A stretch of 41,609 bases of DNA from UBA9300 sp964577305 (GTDB taxonomy: Bacteria > Bacteroidota > Bacteroidia > Bacteroidales > VadinHA17). The first letter of the stretch is position 1; each line of letters begins with the position of its first letter. A program made the translations under genes and the position numbers. Where the stretch lies: assembly GCA_964577305.1 (NCBI GenBank), contig CAZNYS010000029.1:1-41609 (forward strand), given 5' to 3'. Shown one piece after another: positions 7,314-16,066 of this stretch. The notes under the pieces are model-generated. The model saw nothing but the letters and a program-made list of their open reading frames with translations, ran no database searches and was not told where the DNA came from.

Positions 7314-8714
7314 TTACTTTGCTCCCTTAAACATCCTTCTGAACCTTATTTTTTTAAGTCCGCTGGCCTCCTTATCAATTGACAGCCATATGAACTTTGG
7401 CTGACCAACTATATGATCTTCCGGAACAAATCCCCAGTAGCGTGAATCAGCGGAATTATGACGGTTATCCCCCATCATCCAGTAATAATCCATCTTAAAG
7501 GTGTAACTGTCAGTCTCTGTACCGTTAATCAGAATCCTGTTGCCGTCAATCTCAAGGTCATTACCTTCGTATACATCAATAATCCTTTCATAAATGGATA
7601 TATTATTTGAATCAAGCTTTACAGTAGCACCCTCTTCAGGTAGCCAGAGCGGACCAAAATAGTCTTCGTTCCATGGGTAGTACGGGTTATGAGGAAATAT
7701 AACCACTCCATACTCCCCTTCCCTCCTGAGGTCTTTTCTGACTTCAACAACATTCCTGAATTTGCTGATCTGTTCAGCATTGGATTTTGTAAGAGGCATA
7801 ATGTACATTGTTCCTGATACCATGTTCTGGTCCGATTCATATATATCAAGTCGCTCAAATGCCTTGGGATTGATCCTGGTACCATCGGTACGCACCCAGT
7901 AATTCCATTGCTGCGTTTCCAATTGTTCCTCCTTCTCATTATTTACGTAAAGTATTCCCCCCTTGATCAAGATCGTATCGCCGGGCAGTCCCACGCATCT
8001 TTTAACATAGTTTTCACGTCTGTCAACAGGCCTGTAAATAATATCATTATTTTTCCATATCTCTTCACGTGTCCGCGCCAGATATAATTCCTTTGATACT
8101 TTACTGCTACCTATATATTCATCATAGCTCTGAAGGCTCCGTGCTTCGGACCTCAGTATCTCATCGTAGGCTGTCGCCTGGTTCTCAAGCATTACAGTAT
8201 CGCCGGCGGGGAAGTTAAAAACAACAACATCGTATCTTTCTATTTTGCCAAAGCCTTTAAGCCTTTTATAAGGTGCTATAATAAGGTTTGACCACGATTT
8301 GGTCTTGATTATAGGTATTGTATGCTGAGTAAAAGGGAAAGCTATGGGGGTATTGGGCAGTCTGGGCCCATAAGCCACCTTGCTCACAAAGAGGTGATCT
8401 CCCACCCTCAGTGATTTTTCCATTGAGGGAGTTGGTATCCTGTAGTTCTGGAACAGGAAAATATTAATAAGGGTTACAGCGATAACGGCAAAGATCAAAG
8501 CATCAAGCCATTCAATAAAAGTGCTGTTTGGCCCTTCCCTTTTTTTCCAGAATGCCCAGTTGACTTTTTTTGTAATATAAATATCAAAGATAATGGCAAG
8601 GCCAAACAACAGCCAGTAGTTACCTACCCATACAACCCACAAAATATATATGATTGCAACAACTGCAAACTTGAAATACCTGTTTTTGACAATATCCAGC
8701 ATGGTTATATTCAT
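7314..8714 (-). CDS. lepB: Signal peptidase I
   Basis: A membrane-bound S26 serine protease that removes signal peptides from exported preproteins. Hydrophobic segments lie at about 12-48 and 72-90. The catalytic serine is in PTPSMEKSL (Ser97) and the general-base lysine in YVKRCVGLPGD (Lys238). The C-terminal signature MGDNRHNSADSRYWGFVP is intact. At 466 residues it has a long insert between the Ser and Lys boxes, as is usual for Bacteroidota. The start at 8714 (MNITMLDIVK) is taken; a second ATG four codons later is equally possible. It lies 29 bp downstream of dapB on the same strand, so the two are probably co-transcribed. It would process the many exported proteins encoded in this window. 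Confidence 0.95.
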   Translation of the reverse strand: MNITMLDIVKNRYFKFAVVAIIYILWVVWVGNYWLLFGLAIIFDIYITKKVNWAFWKKREGPNSTFIEWLDALIFAVIAVTLINIFLFQNYRIPTPSMEKSLRVGDHLFVSKVAYGPRLPNTPIAFPFTQHTIPIIKTKSWSNLIIAPYKRLKGFGKIERYDVVVFNFPAGDTVMLENQATAYDEILRSEARSLQSYDEYIGSSKVSKELYLARTREEIWKNNDIIYRPVDRRENYVKRCVGLPGDTILIKGGILYVNNEKEEQLETQQWNYWVRTDGTRINPKAFERLDIYESDQNMVSGTMYIMPLTKSNAEQISKFRNVVEVRKDLRREGEYGVVIFPHNPYYPWNEDYFGPLWLPEEGATVKLDSNNISIYERIIDVYEGNDLEIDGNRILINGTETDSYTFKMDYYWMMGDNRHNSADSRYWGFVPEDHIVGQPKFIWLSIDKEASGLKKIRFRRMFKGAK

Positions 8715-8743
8715 TATTTAAGTGGCAAAAGTAATGTTTTAAT

Positions 8744-9460
8744 TTAAAAACCCAGTAAATCAGTCATGGTAAAAACACCCTGTCTTTCATGAATGAATTC
8801 CGCCGCAAAAACCGCACCAAGTGCGAGACCCTGTCTGTTATGTGCCTTATGCTCAAGGATTATGGTATCAATATCTGAATTCCATTCTATCCTGTGAGTT
8901 CCTGTCACCTGCCCTTTTCGTAACGATTTTATCCCTATTCTGTCTTTTGCTGACGGTTCATCAGGATGCCATGATTTAAACCTGCCGCATTCACTGATAA
9001 TATCTTCTGCCAGACTTATTGCAGTACCACTGGGAGCATCTTTCTTCATAATATGATGTATTTCTTCAAGCTTTACATCATAACCGGGTAAACCGTTCAT
9101 AATGCCTGCAAGTCTCTTACTAAGGTTAAAGAGTATATTTACACCTATACTGAAATTAGAGGCATAAATAAAACTTCCCTCTTTTGATTTAACAAGGTCC
9201 TTAATAATGGGTAACCGGTCTGTCCAGCCTGTTGTACCCGAAACAACAGGAATACCTTTGTTGATACACCTGCTGATATTTTCAAATGCGGTATCTGGTG
9301 TGGTGAATTCCACAGCAACATCTGATTTGCCAAACAGCTCAGAATCGAAATCATCAGTATTATCCCTGTCAATCCTGAGAATAACCTTATGCCCCCTAGC
9401 AATTGCCATTTTCTCCACCTCTTTCCCCATTTTCCCATAGCCAATTATTGTGATATTCAT
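8744..9460 (-). CDS. dapB: 4-hydroxy-tetrahydrodipicolinate reductase
   Basis: Reduces 4-hydroxy-tetrahydrodipicolinate with NAD(P)H in the diaminopimelate/lysine pathway, which feeds peptidoglycan synthesis. The protein has 238 residues. The Rossmann motif GYGKMG is at 7-12 and the SGTTGW segment at 74-79. The family signature EIHHIMKKDAPSGTA carries the active-site His135/His136 and Lys139/Lys140. The C-terminal substrate domain is complete. The gene is the first of a dapB-lepB unit and is divergent from the gene at 9567. A GTATTTT/AAAATAC inverted repeat at 9466-9485 lies in its upstream region. Confidence 0.96.
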   Translation of the reverse strand: MNITIIGYGKMGKEVEKMAIARGHKVILRIDRDNTDDFDSELFGKSDVAVEFTTPDTAFENISRCINKGIPVVSGTTGWTDRLPIIKDLVKSKEGSFIYASNFSIGVNILFNLSKRLAGIMNGLPGYDVKLEEIHHIMKKDAPSGTAISLAEDIISECGRFKSWHPDEPSAKDRIGIKSLRKGQVTGTHRIEWNSDIDTIILEHKAHNRQGLALGAVFAAEFIHERQGVFTMTDLLGF

Positions 9461-9511
9461 AACCCGTATTTTTGGACTAAAATACCCGTTTTTTTTAAGT
9501 ATTGATAAATA

Positions 9512-9540
9512 TTGACCGGAAACATTAATTACTAACTTTA
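9512..9540 (+). promoter_or_regulatory. Putative promoter of the 9567-12621 unit
   Basis: TTG at 9512-9514, an 18-bp spacer and TAACTTTA at 9533-9540 resemble the Bacteroidota TTG-N19-TAnnTTTG promoter with one mismatch in the -7 box. Confidence 0.5.
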
Positions 9541-9566
9541 GGGCTTAAATAAAAGAATACATCAGA

Positions 9567-11846
9567 ATGAGACCAGTAACCAGTACCCTGATTACAATAA
9601 TCCTGTTTTCATTACCATTATCGAATGCTTACAGTCAGAAAACTGACCCATACCATCTTGCTTCCGGTGGATTTGGCAAGGTAATCGATACAAGCCCCGG
9701 TATTTCAGTATGGTGGTGTGAAGGGGCATATAAGGTTATGCGTGATACGCCGTTACCGTCAGTTCAGGGAGATACCATTGTTCTCTGGTCAGCACGAAAT
9801 GAATATGAACCGTTCCAGGTAGTAATTAAACCGGCATCAAGGGTTGAAAATTGCAGGGTAAGTGTAACGGATCTTACTTCGGATAATAATATAATAGATA
9901 AACAGGCAATAAGCATAAGGAAAGTTGAATACGTACATGTCACAAAACCAACCGACAGTTACGGTTATCCAGGTTACTGGCCCGATCCACTCCCCCAGGT
10001 AAATGGACCGGTCGCAGCATTCGGTGGGGAGAATACCACTTTCTGGATCACCGTTTATGTACCGGAAGAATCGCCTGCAGGAACATATACGGGGATGATC
10101 AGTATAGGTAATTCAGACTGGAGAAAGGATATACCCGTTAAACTGACCGTCTGGGATTTCACACTTCCCGCTGTGCCCAGTTTACGTTCAGGTTTCGGCC
10201 TCAGTGTGGACAACATTTCAAAATATCACAATCTGAAATCGGTGGCAGATATCAGGGAAACATTCGACCTTTACATGAAAGCTTTCAGGGACTATAAGAT
10301 AGCTCCCTACGATCCCTTCTATCTCTATCCTGTAAAAGAAAAAGTGACAGGACTGGAATGGGTAGGTGGAATATTTGATTTTGATAATTCCTATAATGGA
10401 GAATATTCACTGATGATAGAAGATGATAACCCGGCAGGTACTCCATCTGCCAGGTATAAAAAAAGGATAGAGATTGATCCATCCAGGCAATATAAAATGG
10501 GCTGGATTATTAAATCAAGGGAAGAAAACCATCAATACTGTATACTACTGGAAGGATATAATAAAGAAGGAGAAAAACTGGTCTTTGAAAACAGGATGGA
10601 AGTATTTACATCAGACAGTACATGGGGGAGGCAGGAATTTGTACCGGGGATTTTCTCAAGTGAAGTATCATCCGTCAGCCTCTCTTTCTTTCCTGCATTC
10701 AGGACAGTTGCCGGTGAAGATACAGGAACAATATGGATTGATAATGTTGTTTTTAATGAAACAGGTGTCCGTATAAATCTAATTGATCAGGGAGATTTTG
10801 AGATTGATGCAGGTGATATTGATATTGAACTTGACTTTACTGAATTTGACAAAGCTGGAAGAAGATATCTTGATGAATTCGGCTTCAATTCGTTCAGGTT
10901 ATTCCTCAAGGGCATGGGCAGCGGAACCTATTACAGCAGGGCGGAAGGCTCATTTGAAGGCTTCAGACAGGGAAGCCCTGTATATGAAAAGCTAATGGCT
11001 AAATACCTTGGCCTCATACAGGAGCACCTCAGTGAGAAAGGGTGGCTGGGAAAAGAATATGTCTACTGGTTTGATGAGCCGGGCAAGAAAGACTATCCAT
11101 TTGTAAGGGAGGGCATGGAGATAATAAAAAAATCAGTACCGGGTATAAACACATTTATCACGGAGAATCAGCCTGGTCCTGAGATCATGGATGTTACAGA
11201 TATTACCTGCACCATTTTCCATAGGGTTGATCCCGATAAAGCTAAAGAAATAGTCAGCAAAGGACAGGAATACTGGTCATACCTTTGTACGGCACCAAAA
11301 TCTCCCTGGGTCTCACTATTTATTGACCATGATGCAATAAATATGAGGGTGTGGTTGTGGATGACCTACGCCTGGGATCTGAATGGTATACTTATATGGT
11401 CTGCAAATTACTGGACTTCCTATTCGGCATCACCCACCGGCTACCTTCAAAACCCATGGACCGAACCGGCTTCATTTGTCCAGGGATATGGCTGGCCGTA
11501 CGGAAAACAAACAGTATGGGGCAATGGCGACGGGAGGTTGTTCTACCCTCCAAACAAGAGCCCCAACCATGACAGTACAACTTATATCATGGGTCCTGTA
11601 CCATCAATCAGGCTCGAATTTTTGAGGCAGGGAATAGAAGATTATGAATACATGGTAATGCTTGAGAATCTGACAGGTAAACGCAGGGGAAAGGACAGGA
11701 AACCGGTAAAAGAAGCGGAAAAATTACTGGATATAGAAGACACAGTTTTCACTGATGGTAAAACCTATACAAAAAACCCCGCAGTTTTATTGGAATACAG
11801 GAAAAAAATAGCCGAAATGATACTTAAACTAAATAATATAAACTGA
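9567..11846 (+). CDS. Secreted DUF4091/GH123-like glycoside hydrolase
   Basis: The 759-residue protein starts with a Sec signal peptide (about 1-23, ending in NAYSQ). The N-terminal beta domain (about 40-215) resembles GH123/DUF4091 N-domains, with ARNEYEPFQVVIKP and the closing DFTLP. A catalytic barrel follows, and GKEYVYWFDEPGKKDYP puts the expected Asp-Glu pair at 503-504. In GH123 beta-N-acetylgalactosaminidases an adjacent Asp/Glu pair acts with substrate-assisted catalysis. About 130 residues inside the barrel region (near 265-405) look like a jelly-roll carbohydrate-binding insertion. The C-terminal IRLEFLRQGIEDYEYMVML is typical of DUF4091. The substrate is not known. The stop is one base before the start of the DUF1080 gene, so the two form an operon. 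Confidence 0.82.
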   Translation: MRPVTSTLITIILFSLPLSNAYSQKTDPYHLASGGFGKVIDTSPGISVWWCEGAYKVMRDTPLPSVQGDTIVLWSARNEYEPFQVVIKPASRVENCRVSVTDLTSDNNIIDKQAISIRKVEYVHVTKPTDSYGYPGYWPDPLPQVNGPVAAFGGENTTFWITVYVPEESPAGTYTGMISIGNSDWRKDIPVKLTVWDFTLPAVPSLRSGFGLSVDNISKYHNLKSVADIRETFDLYMKAFRDYKIAPYDPFYLYPVKEKVTGLEWVGGIFDFDNSYNGEYSLMIEDDNPAGTPSARYKKRIEIDPSRQYKMGWIIKSREENHQYCILLEGYNKEGEKLVFENRMEVFTSDSTWGRQEFVPGIFSSEVSSVSLSFFPAFRTVAGEDTGTIWIDNVVFNETGVRINLIDQGDFEIDAGDIDIELDFTEFDKAGRRYLDEFGFNSFRLFLKGMGSGTYYSRAEGSFEGFRQGSPVYEKLMAKYLGLIQEHLSEKGWLGKEYVYWFDEPGKKDYPFVREGMEIIKKSVPGINTFITENQPGPEIMDVTDITCTIFHRVDPDKAKEIVSKGQEYWSYLCTAPKSPWVSLFIDHDAINMRVWLWMTYAWDLNGILIWSANYWTSYSASPTGYLQNPWTEPASFVQGYGWPYGKQTVWGNGDGRLFYPPNKSPNHDSTTYIMGPVPSIRLEFLRQGIEDYEYMVMLENLTGKRRGKDRKPVKEAEKLLDIEDTVFTDGKTYTKNPAVLLEYRKKIAEMILKLNNIN

Positions 11847-11847
11847 T

Positions 11848-12621
11848 ATGAGAAAATTTATATTCCTGCTGACAACATTTGCCTTAATCCTTGCGTCATG
11901 CTCTGTCAATGAAAGAGGGAATGAAGAATGGCAAAGTATTTTTAACGGTGAAAACCTTGATGGCTGGACCATAAAGATTACCGGCTTTCCTATCGGTGAA
12001 AACTATAAAAACACATTCAGGGTAGAAGATGGTGTGTTGAAGGTTTCATATGATAATTACGAAAAATTCAATGGTGAGTTCGGCCACATTTTTTACAATG
12101 AGAAACTTTCAAAATACAAACTGAGGCTTAAGTATCGTTTTACAGGTGAGCAGGTTGCTGAAGGGCCCGGCTGGGCATACCGTAACAGCGGTGTTATGCT
12201 TCATTGCCAGTCGCCCGGATCGATGCTTACAGAACAGGATTTCCCCGTTTCAATAGAAGCCCAGTTCCTTGGCGGTGACGGTAAAACTGAAAGAACAACA
12301 CTTAACCTGTGCACCCCCGGTACCAATGTAATTATGAATGACGAATTAATTACCAGGCATTGCACCAGCAGCAGTTCGGCAACTTATCATGGCGATGTAT
12401 GGGTTTCTGCTGAAGTGGTTGTATATGCTGACAGCCTTATTCATCATATAGTGGAAGGTGATACTGTTATCACTTACCGGAAGCCACAGATAGATGGCAG
12501 CGACCTGCCTGAAGGATTCCCCCTGCCCGACGGCACACTGCTGAATGCAGGATATATTTCATTACAGGCAGAAAGCCATCCCGTGGAGTTTAAAAATATT
12601 GAGATCTTAAGAATTAAATAG
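11848..12621 (+). CDS. DUF1080 (3-keto-disaccharide hydrolase-like) lipoprotein
   Basis: The 257-residue protein has a lipoprotein signal peptide with the lipidated Cys at 18 (LILASC). The mature part is a single concanavalin-like beta-sandwich of the DUF1080 family. It opens with WQSIFNGENLDGWTIK and contains the conserved NSGVMLHCQ segment and the closing YISLQAESHPVEFKNIEI. Some members hydrolyse 3-keto-glycosides; others may only bind glycans. It starts 2 bp after the stop of the GH123-like gene, implying joint action on a glycan in the periplasm. A hexamer and nonamer repeat tract begins four bases after its stop. Confidence 0.85.
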   Translation: MRKFIFLLTTFALILASCSVNERGNEEWQSIFNGENLDGWTIKITGFPIGENYKNTFRVEDGVLKVSYDNYEKFNGEFGHIFYNEKLSKYKLRLKYRFTGEQVAEGPGWAYRNSGVMLHCQSPGSMLTEQDFPVSIEAQFLGGDGKTERTTLNLCTPGTNVIMNDELITRHCTSSSSATYHGDVWVSAEVVVYADSLIHHIVEGDTVITYRKPQIDGSDLPEGFPLPDGTLLNAGYISLQAESHPVEFKNIEILRIK

Positions 12622-12802
12622 ACAGGCTGAGGCTAAGGAAAGTTGATAAAGTTGATAAAGTTTATAAAGAAACTGTAGTTTGATGGTCTGGGGTTGAAAT
12701 CCCCACTATTGGCTTTAAGATGCGCCATGGCGCGTCTCTGCTTTTGTCTTTTTACCCCGGCGTTCATTTCATTCAGCCGGGATTTCCGCTTCGCTTCAAC
12801 TT
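12622..12802. repeat. Repeat cluster between convergent genes (hexamers, nonamers, palindromes)
   Basis: In order: GGCTGA-GGCTAA hexamers (12625-12636), three nonamers GTTGATAAA/GTTTATAAA (12642-12668), the perfect palindrome GCGCCATGGCGC (12722-12733) within a longer near-palindrome (12719-12736), and a CCCGGC/GCCGGG stem (12756-12761 with 12776-12781). The last stem may help terminate the converging transcripts. No gene is present. Confidence 0.75.
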
Positions 12803-14494
12803 TTATCTTTTGTCTTTACTATAAACCACTTCCCCTCCTACAATTGTATAATCAACTACAGTTTTCATTATCTCACTTTCAGGGACAGTCATCAGGTCCT
12901 TATCGGTTATAACTATATCAGCCAGGTAACCGGGCTTTATCATTCCTTTACGGTCTTCCATGAATTGTGAATATGATGATCCGAGGGTATACAGTCTGAT
13001 TGCTTCCTCCATTGTCAGTTTCTCTTCAGGAAACCAGCCCTCCCCGTCTTCTCCAAGCCTGTCTTTTCTGGTTACAGCGGCATAGAGTCCTTCCATCGGG
13101 TTGAGCGGTTCAACTGAATAATCTGTTCCAAAAGCAATTCTGGCTCCTGCTTCCAGCAGCGAGCGCCAGGCATAAGCACCCTTACTTCTTTCTGTACCAA
13201 TCCTTTTCTCACAGAACCTTTTATCGGTAATACAATGCGTTGGTTGCATTGAAGCTATAACACCAAGGCTGGCAAAACGTGGTATATCTTCCTGAATGAG
13301 CAGCTGGGCATGTTCACTTCTGTGCCTGCTGTCACGTACTCCATTCACCTCCTGTGCTTTTTCATAGGCATTGAGTATCCAGTTGTTTGCTTTTGTACCT
13401 ATTGCATGTATTCCAACCTGGAAGCCTGCTGCATCAGCAGCTACAACTTTAGCTTCAAGTTCCTCGTAAGTCATCTGGGGCAGCCCTGACTTATCTGGTT
13501 CGTCACTGAAAGGTTCAAACATGAGTGCTGTGCCCGACCCCAGTGTACCATCCATAAAACCTTTCAGGTAACCGAACCTGAGCCATTCACTTTCGATAGG
13601 GTATTTTTCGCGCTGCTCCTGGTACAGCATCAGTTGTTCTTCATCAGCTGTCAGTACCCCACCAATATCTATTCTGCAGGTTAGTTCACCCTCCTTTTGA
13701 AGTTTTTCATACATCGCCCAGTCAGCTCTGCCCGGTATCTGTATACTTGTAACACCCAGTGTTCGTGCTTTTTCAAGAGCCATCAGGTATCCTTTCCATT
13801 CCCTTTCAGCTTCTTCCTCATCTGTTCTTTCAACAGGCAATGCCCCGTACTTAAGAAGGCGCTTTGCTGATTCCTTGAATATACCTGTCGGTTCACCTGT
13901 CTCAGGATCACGTTGTATCTCACCCCCGAAAGGATCAGGTGTATCTTTTGTTATACCCGAATTTTCAATCACATAACTGTTTACAAGTACCGAGTGTCCA
14001 TCAGCCCTGCTCAGTACCACTGGATTATCAGGCGAAACTTCATCGATAAGCTCCCTGGTGGGCCATTGTTTATCTATAAACATTTCATGCTCCCAGTGTC
14101 CGCCCCATATAAGTTCACCAGGTTTAGACTTCTGCACCTGTTCTTTTACCTTTTCTGTTATAACCGAGGGGTCGGAAATATATCTTAATTCTATGTAATC
14201 CGGGTTAACAGGTCCGAAATGAGCATGTGCGTCGTTAAAGCCCGGGATAACGAGCCTGCCGTTTGCATCAATCACCATGGTATTTGGCTCGTCTATATAT
14301 TTTCTGATGCGCGAGTTTTTACCAACAGCTGCTATCCTGCCCTCAATAACTGCTACAGCTTCAGCACGCGGATTATTCTCGTCTATAGTGACTACTTTAC
14401 CGTTAAGTATAACAAGGTCAGCCTTTTCAGCCGGTGTACAGGCAAAAAGGCCTGCCAGGAAAAGGGGAAAAATAAACAGAACAGAATTTCTCAT
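12803..14494 (-). CDS. Amidohydrolase family lipoprotein (YtcJ/amidohydrolase 3 type)
   Basis: A 563-residue metal-dependent hydrolase with a lipoprotein signal peptide (Cys19 after LAGLFA). The composite beta domain (ADLVILNGKVVTIDENNPRAEAVAV) precedes the barrel. Metal-binding GFNDAHAHF (His90, His92), later HAIG and SEHAQ histidines, and GTDYSVEPLNP (catalytic Asp) are all in place. The closing ADIVITDKDLM strand is present. Family members hydrolyse N-acyl or cyclic amide bonds; the substrate cannot be told from sequence. It is followed on the same strand by no near gene. The alpha/beta hydrolase upstream ends 266 bp away, with repeats between, so co-transcription is uncertain. Confidence 0.85.
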   Translation of the reverse strand: MRNSVLFIFPLFLAGLFACTPAEKADLVILNGKVVTIDENNPRAEAVAVIEGRIAAVGKNSRIRKYIDEPNTMVIDANGRLVIPGFNDAHAHFGPVNPDYIELRYISDPSVITEKVKEQVQKSKPGELIWGGHWEHEMFIDKQWPTRELIDEVSPDNPVVLSRADGHSVLVNSYVIENSGITKDTPDPFGGEIQRDPETGEPTGIFKESAKRLLKYGALPVERTDEEEAEREWKGYLMALEKARTLGVTSIQIPGRADWAMYEKLQKEGELTCRIDIGGVLTADEEQLMLYQEQREKYPIESEWLRFGYLKGFMDGTLGSGTALMFEPFSDEPDKSGLPQMTYEELEAKVVAADAAGFQVGIHAIGTKANNWILNAYEKAQEVNGVRDSRHRSEHAQLLIQEDIPRFASLGVIASMQPTHCITDKRFCEKRIGTERSKGAYAWRSLLEAGARIAFGTDYSVEPLNPMEGLYAAVTRKDRLGEDGEGWFPEEKLTMEEAIRLYTLGSSYSQFMEDRKGMIKPGYLADIVITDKDLMTVPESEIMKTVVDYTIVGGEVVYSKDKR

Positions 14495-14570
14495 GGTGTG
14501 AAATGTTAGATATTTATTTATGCTGCAAAATATGAATTTTTATTTAATTGGAAAATGCTAAAGAATAGAG

Positions 14571-14697
14571 CCTAAGGCTAAGGCTCCCTCCTTCGCCCCT
14601 AGAACTCGGGGCTCCGGAGGGCAGGGAAGGCAAAGGAAAGAGAGATGAGAACCGAGTAGTACGAGTATGCGATAGCATGCGAGTGCTACGAGCTCGC
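14571..14697 (-). repeat. Composite palindromic intergenic repeat, copy B
   Basis: Hexamers AAGGCT (14574-14585) lead into a hairpin (CCCTCC 14586-14591 with GGAGGG 14616-14621, and inner GCCCC with GGGGC at 14608-14612). Next comes the 18-mer AAGGAAAGAGAGATGAGA (14633-14650), identical to one behind clpB. Last, on the minus strand, is the GAGCTCG-hairpin-CTCGG element (14649-14697). The hairpin stem here is ATGC/GCAT instead of the TTGC/GCAA of copies A and C. Confidence 0.7.
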
Positions 14698-14759
14698 TGA
14701 AGGCCAAAGGCCTGAGGCAAATGAGCGGTGAGCGAGCGCACACATTGCCCGGATTACAT

Positions 14760-15836
14760 TTAATCCGATTTAGCTCCGGTAACATTATCAATAAACTCAT
14801 CCACATCATCAATTGCCTGCCTGGCAGTGTCAAGGAACGGATAAAAATTCATAAAAGCGTGTATCATACCCTTATATTCACGGTAAACAACATTAATTCC
14901 GGCATTCTTCATTTTTGTAGCATATTCCTTTCCTTCATCCCTCAACGGATCAACCTGTGCTGTAATAACCAGTGCGGGTGGCATGCTTTCATCAAGGTCT
15001 GCTTTAAGAGGTGAAACATATGGATGTGTTACATCTACCCTATCCTGCAGGTATGCTGATTTACACCTGTACAAATAATCCTTGTTCACAAAGTAAGACC
15101 TGTCTCCAAGGAGGAAGTACCTGCGCGAGGGGAATACTGTTTCTTCAAAAGTAGTAGCTCCGCAAATAATTACCTGTGCATTTATATAAGGGCCACAGCT
15201 GTCGCGGCTGACTATGGGCATTACTGCTGCCAGGTTTCCTCCCGCACTCTCCCCCATTACTATCACCTTGCCCGGGTCACCTCCATACTGCTGTATATTC
15301 TTTGCAGCCCATTTTAATACCGTGTAACTGTCAATAACGGCACAGGGGAAAGGATATTCAGGAGCTAACCTGTAGTCAACCGAGATTAAAAGTGTTTCTG
15401 TTTCCCGTGCCATTTTTCTGCAATAACCATCAAAAATATCAACCGAACCCCAGATAAAACCGCCACCATGATAATAGATGAGTACGGGGAGATCATTCCT
15501 TTTATGCTCAGGTACATTACAGTATAAACGAATACGTATATGAGTTGTATCTACGGGTATATCAATATCTTTAATATTTCTTATCAGGGGTTTTATAAGG
15601 GATAAGAGGTGTTTCTTGGATTCATACACTGAATCAGGATTTGCAGCATACCTATCCACATTTTTTAATATTAGGTTACACCTGGGGGATAATACAGTAC
15701 CCGTTTCCGGAGTCTGGCAACTGTTTTTTATTTCGGAGGGCTTATAACCGGTTAAAATGCACAATAATTCAGTACATGACTGAAAAATTAACACCGATAC
15801 TGTTGCTGATATTAATAATAAAATCCTGTGGTGCAT
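14760..15836 (-). CDS. Alpha/beta hydrolase fold-3 (HSL-type) esterase, lipoprotein
   Basis: An esterase/lipase of the hormone-sensitive-lipase group. Numbering from an upstream ATG (15857), the oxyanion motif HGGGF starts at 130. The nucleophile Ser204 is in GESAGGN, Asp303 in DPLRDEG, and His333 in GMIHAF, so the catalytic triad is complete. I take the start at 15836 (MHHRILLLISATVS), which gives a proper export signal ending in FQSC. The seven upstream residues are acidic and would spoil the signal. The protein is therefore probably a lipoprotein of about 358 residues. The natural ester substrate is unknown. It is divergent from trmD across a gap with a large inverted repeat. Confidence 0.87.
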   Translation of the reverse strand: MHHRILLLISATVSVLIFQSCTELLCILTGYKPSEIKNSCQTPETGTVLSPRCNLILKNVDRYAANPDSVYESKKHLLSLIKPLIRNIKDIDIPVDTTHIRIRLYCNVPEHKRNDLPVLIYYHGGGFIWGSVDIFDGYCRKMARETETLLISVDYRLAPEYPFPCAVIDSYTVLKWAAKNIQQYGGDPGKVIVMGESAGGNLAAVMPIVSRDSCGPYINAQVIICGATTFEETVFPSRRYFLLGDRSYFVNKDYLYRCKSAYLQDRVDVTHPYVSPLKADLDESMPPALVITAQVDPLRDEGKEYATKMKNAGINVVYREYKGMIHAFMNFYPFLDTARQAIDDVDEFIDNVTGAKSD

Positions 15837-15936
15837 TGCAAATTCCTCCCGTATCAATACAATTTACAAAATTTGTTTATATCTGTCAAGTTTTGAATGT
15901 TGAATTCATTATGAAACTAGTAGTACCTGTGTTCCG

Positions 15937-16021
15937 GTTTGAGAGGTTTGAACGTTTGAAAAGTTTGACTTGATTAATCAGGTGGCATTTTCAAACATTC
16001 AAACTTTCAAACTCTCAAACT
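15937..16021. repeat. Large inverted repeat of TTTGAA(C) units upstream of trmD
   Basis: The left arm (15937-15967) is built of GTTTGAA-like units. The right arm (15988-16021) is its complement, built of TTCAAAC units with one extra unit. The apex contains the perfect palindrome TGATTAATCA (15971-15980). The right arm ends 23 bp before the trmD -7 box. Confidence 0.8.
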
Positions 16022-16043
16022 TTTTCATTAGCCCTTGTTTTGG

Positions 16044-16051
16044 TATTTTTG
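16044..16051 (+). promoter_or_regulatory. Putative trmD -7 element
   Basis: TATTTTTG matches TAnnTTTG exactly and lies 15 bp before the trmD start. There is no good TTG -33 box; the position is occupied by the edge of the inverted repeat. Confidence 0.55.
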
Positions 16052-16066
16052 TAAAAAGCAAAGAAC

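Noticed and set aside
15641..15973. Plus-strand ORF (110 codons) over the start of the esterase gene
   Set aside because: It runs antisense through the esterase signal peptide and into the TTTGAA repeats; it has no domain features.
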